Source: Methanocella_A sp049676595 (GTDB lineage: Archaea > Halobacteriota > Methanocellia > Methanocellales > Methanocellaceae). From it: a stretch of 64,000 bases of DNA. The stretch covers positions 2,418,001 to 2,482,000 of the forward strand of contig NZ_CP187259.1 of the NCBI RefSeq assembly GCF_049676595.1, read 5' to 3'. Shown one piece after another: positions 62,364 to 64,000 of the stretch; the stretch's first letter is position 1; every line of letters starts with the position of its first letter. The notes below the pieces were generated by a model. The model searched no databases and was not told where the DNA came from. It saw only the letters and a list, made by a program, of their open reading frames with translations. The position numbers were made by a program, and so were the translations under genes.

Positions 62364-63628
62364 GCGAGCCGAAAAGAAAGTGGCTGCCCGGGATCAACTT
62401 CAAGCAGATAGGGCTGTTTCTCGCAGTGATCGGCCCGGGCATCATCACCGCCAGCGTGGACAACGACGCCGGCGGGATCACCACGTATACGCTGGCAGGC
62501 GCCCACTACGGCTACAGTCTGCTCTGGACCCTCATACCCATCGCGATCGTGCTGGTCATCGTGCAGGAGATGTCTGCTCGCATGGGAGTGGTCACGGGTA
62601 AGGGCCTCTCGGACCTGATCCGGGAGAACTTCGGCCTGAAGCTCACGGTACTGCTGACGCTGGTGCTGCTCGTGGCCAACCTGGGCAACACGATGGCCGA
62701 GTTCGCCGGGGTAGCCGCCAGCATGGAAATCTTCCACGTCAGCAAGTACATCGCAGTCCCCATTGCCGCGGCTCTGGTGTGGGTACTGGTGGTCAAAGGC
62801 ACGTATAGCCTGGTGGAAAAGATCTTCCTCGTGGCCAGCGGGTTTTACCTGACCTACGCCATATCTGGCCTGATGGCAAACCCCGACTGGGGCTATGTGG
62901 CTGCAAGGACAGTCGTGCCCACGGTAAACTTCAACCCCGGATACCTGGCGATGGTGATCGGCCTGGTAGGTGCGACCATTGCGCCCTGGATGCAATTCTA
63001 TATCCAGTCGTCGATCGTAGACAAGGGCATCAAGCTGTCCGAGTACCGGTTCACGAAGTGGGACGTGATTATCGGCTGCCTGGTCACCGACATCGTCGCG
63101 TTCTTCATCATCGTCACCTGCGCTGCCACCATCTTCCCCAGTGGCATAGCAGTCGAATCTGCGGCAGAAGCAGCCCTTGCCCTGGTACCACTGGCCGGGC
63201 AGTACAGCGGCTGGCTATTCGCCTTCGGCCTGTTCAACGCCTCCATCTTAGCCGCCTCGATCCTGCCCCTTGCCACAGCCTATACGGTTTGCGAAGGCAT
63301 GGGCTGGGACTCGGGCATAGATAAGAAGTTCAAGGATGCCCCGCACTTCTACACGCTGTATACCATGCTCATCGTAATCGGAGCCGCCATCATCCTGATA
63401 CCCGGCATCCCCCTCATCGAGATAATGGTAATGTCCCAGGTGCTAAACGGTATACTGTTACCTGTGATCCTGGTCTTCGTGCTGATCCTGATCAACAACA
63501 AGAAGCTGATGGGAAACTACACCAACGGCAAAGCCTACAACTACATCTCCTGGGGGCTGACCATAGTCATGACCCTGCTCACGCTGGCCATGATTGTTAC
63601 AAGCGTCTTTCCCGATCTGTTCGGGTAG
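62360..63628 (+). CDS. NRAMP-related divalent metal transporter, Mg2+-type candidate (422 aa)
   Basis: Eleven or so membrane helices with the NRAMP (SLC11) fold are predicted. Canonical DPGN in helix 1 is replaced by SVDNDAGGITTYTLAGA, and the helix 6 MPHN motif by GATIAPWMQFYIQSS. Loss of both motifs is known in NRAMP-related magnesium transporters (NRMT). It is translationally coupled (ATGA) to the MgtE-N/CBS protein, which supports Mg2+ or a similar divalent ion as substrate. The ion remains an inference. Confidence 0.85.
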   Translation: MSEPKRKWLPGINFKQIGLFLAVIGPGIITASVDNDAGGITTYTLAGAHYGYSLLWTLIPIAIVLVIVQEMSARMGVVTGKGLSDLIRENFGLKLTVLLTLVLLVANLGNTMAEFAGVAASMEIFHVSKYIAVPIAAALVWVLVVKGTYSLVEKIFLVASGFYLTYAISGLMANPDWGYVAARTVVPTVNFNPGYLAMVIGLVGATIAPWMQFYIQSSIVDKGIKLSEYRFTKWDVIIGCLVTDIVAFFIIVTCAATIFPSGIAVESAAEAALALVPLAGQYSGWLFAFGLFNASILAASILPLATAYTVCEGMGWDSGIDKKFKDAPHFYTLYTMLIVIGAAIILIPGIPLIEIMVMSQVLNGILLPVILVFVLILINNKKLMGNYTNGKAYNYISWGLTIVMTLLTLAMIVTSVFPDLFG

Positions 63629-63699
63629 GTGAGACAACAGTACGAACGCTGCGCTGTGCTTTACCTGATTGCTCTGATTCAGTGAGACAGCAACACGAA

Positions 63700-63860
63700 C
63701 GCTGCGCTGTGCCAGATCACAGATTGATACAGATTTAACAGATTGCACAGATTTCTTTTAAAATAAGGAATACAGCGAACCATTTCCTTTTTGGGTTATC
63801 GATTAACATCTGTGCAATCTGTTAAATCTGTCGTAATCTGTGATCTGGCACAGCGCAGCG
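63700..63860. repeat. MITE-like hairpin element, copy C
   Basis: Ends CGCTGCGCTGTGCCAGATCA and its complement form arms of about 50 bases continuing through ACAGATT and AACAGATTGCACAGAT. Same family as copies A and B. It is preceded at 63629-63700 by a twofold direct repeat of a GAGACA..ACGAACGCTGCG unit. Confidence 0.85.
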
Positions 63861-63935
63861 ATCGTCCACGTTCACGAGCACAGAGACAACACTTTTTTGC
63901 TATCCGAGAAATCAGAAGCATGCACAGCGCAGCGT
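63825..63935 (-). repeat. Right arm of the inverted repeat bracketing the Lrp/CBS/NRAMP cassette
   Basis: Reverse complement of the 60080-60190 block, including CGTTCACGAGCACAGAGA and TGCTATCCGAGAAATC. The rest of the window to 64000 is non-coding, with another CACAGCGCAGCG terminus near 63924. Confidence 0.75.
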
Positions 63936-64000
63936 TCGTATTGTTGTCTCACGCCATCTGAGCAACTTGAAACTTACGGTGCAGTGGTCGCGTACATTCA

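Overview
The window looks like a chromosome segment of a euryarchaeon, most likely a class II methanogen of the Methanocella type. This is inferred from the mid-GC housekeeping genes, archaeal-style TATA-like promoters, an archaeal-type HisRS tail, SNF2/SWIM pairs, a DUF234 ATPase, a DUF2769 Cys-rich protein and a CARF-HTH regulator. No methanogenesis marker is present, so the exact order is not proven. No tRNA, rRNA or CRISPR array was found.

Layout. (1) 1-8.4 kb: the 3' part of hisS; a HicB-like gene whose HicA partner is cut short by a hairpin repeat; a SNF2 helicase with a SWIM zinc-finger partner; a Fic/Doc toxin cassette bracketed by two copies of the SWIM gene tail; and a second, larger SWIM protein. 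(2) 8.4-10.8 kb: an AT-rich membrane-protein gene and tiny ORFs, lying between two copies of a decayed glycosyltransferase tail. (3) 10.85-36.6 kb: one long minus-strand defence island. Read in transcription order it begins with a complete BREX type 1 set (brxA, brxB, brxC, pglX, pglZ, brxL), with an rmuC-like gene between brxC and pglX. pglX is split into two overlapping ORFs by a one-base frame change at a short T run. After a 172-bp gap comes a tightly overlapping five-gene operon: UPF1/DNA2-like SF1 helicase, winged-helix/NYN-ribonuclease protein, coiled-coil protein, ClpB-type AAA+ ATPase and NrdG-like radical SAM protein. I do not recognise this five-gene combination as a named system, and it is the best candidate in the window for something undescribed. 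(4) 36.9-44.7 kb: accessory genes. These are a duplicated divergent pair (membrane-anchored HNH nuclease and zinc-ribbon protein) around a KilA-N gene, a DUF234 ATPase bracketed by palindromes, an MNT/HEPN pair with a stop codon in HEPN, a DUF2130 remnant, and an intact-looking hicBA pair. (5) 44.8-57.4 kb: a DEDDh exonuclease, a beta-CASP-like metallo-beta-lactamase protein, a CARF-HTH regulator, two radical SAM genes (one frameshifted), iron-sulfur and Cys-rich proteins, a broken surface beta-propeller, a PAS regulator and a third SWIM protein. (6) 57.4-64 kb: a P2-type cation ATPase, then an Lrp regulator, an MgtE-N/CBS protein and an NRAMP-related transporter. The last three are bracketed by inverted copies of a hairpin repeat family that also occurs near 49.8 kb.

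How the parts may work together. BREX would mark host DNA through PglX and block phage replication. The five-gene operon downstream is predicted to combine nucleic-acid unwinding, RNA cleavage and protein remodelling, probably as a second or accessory defence. The flanks are rich in broken genes, duplicated gene tails and hairpin repeats, typical of a site with repeated gain and loss. A palindromic promoter element shared by both HNH/zinc-ribbon pairs and the DUF2130 remnant, with a related motif before the CARF-HTH gene, hints at common control.
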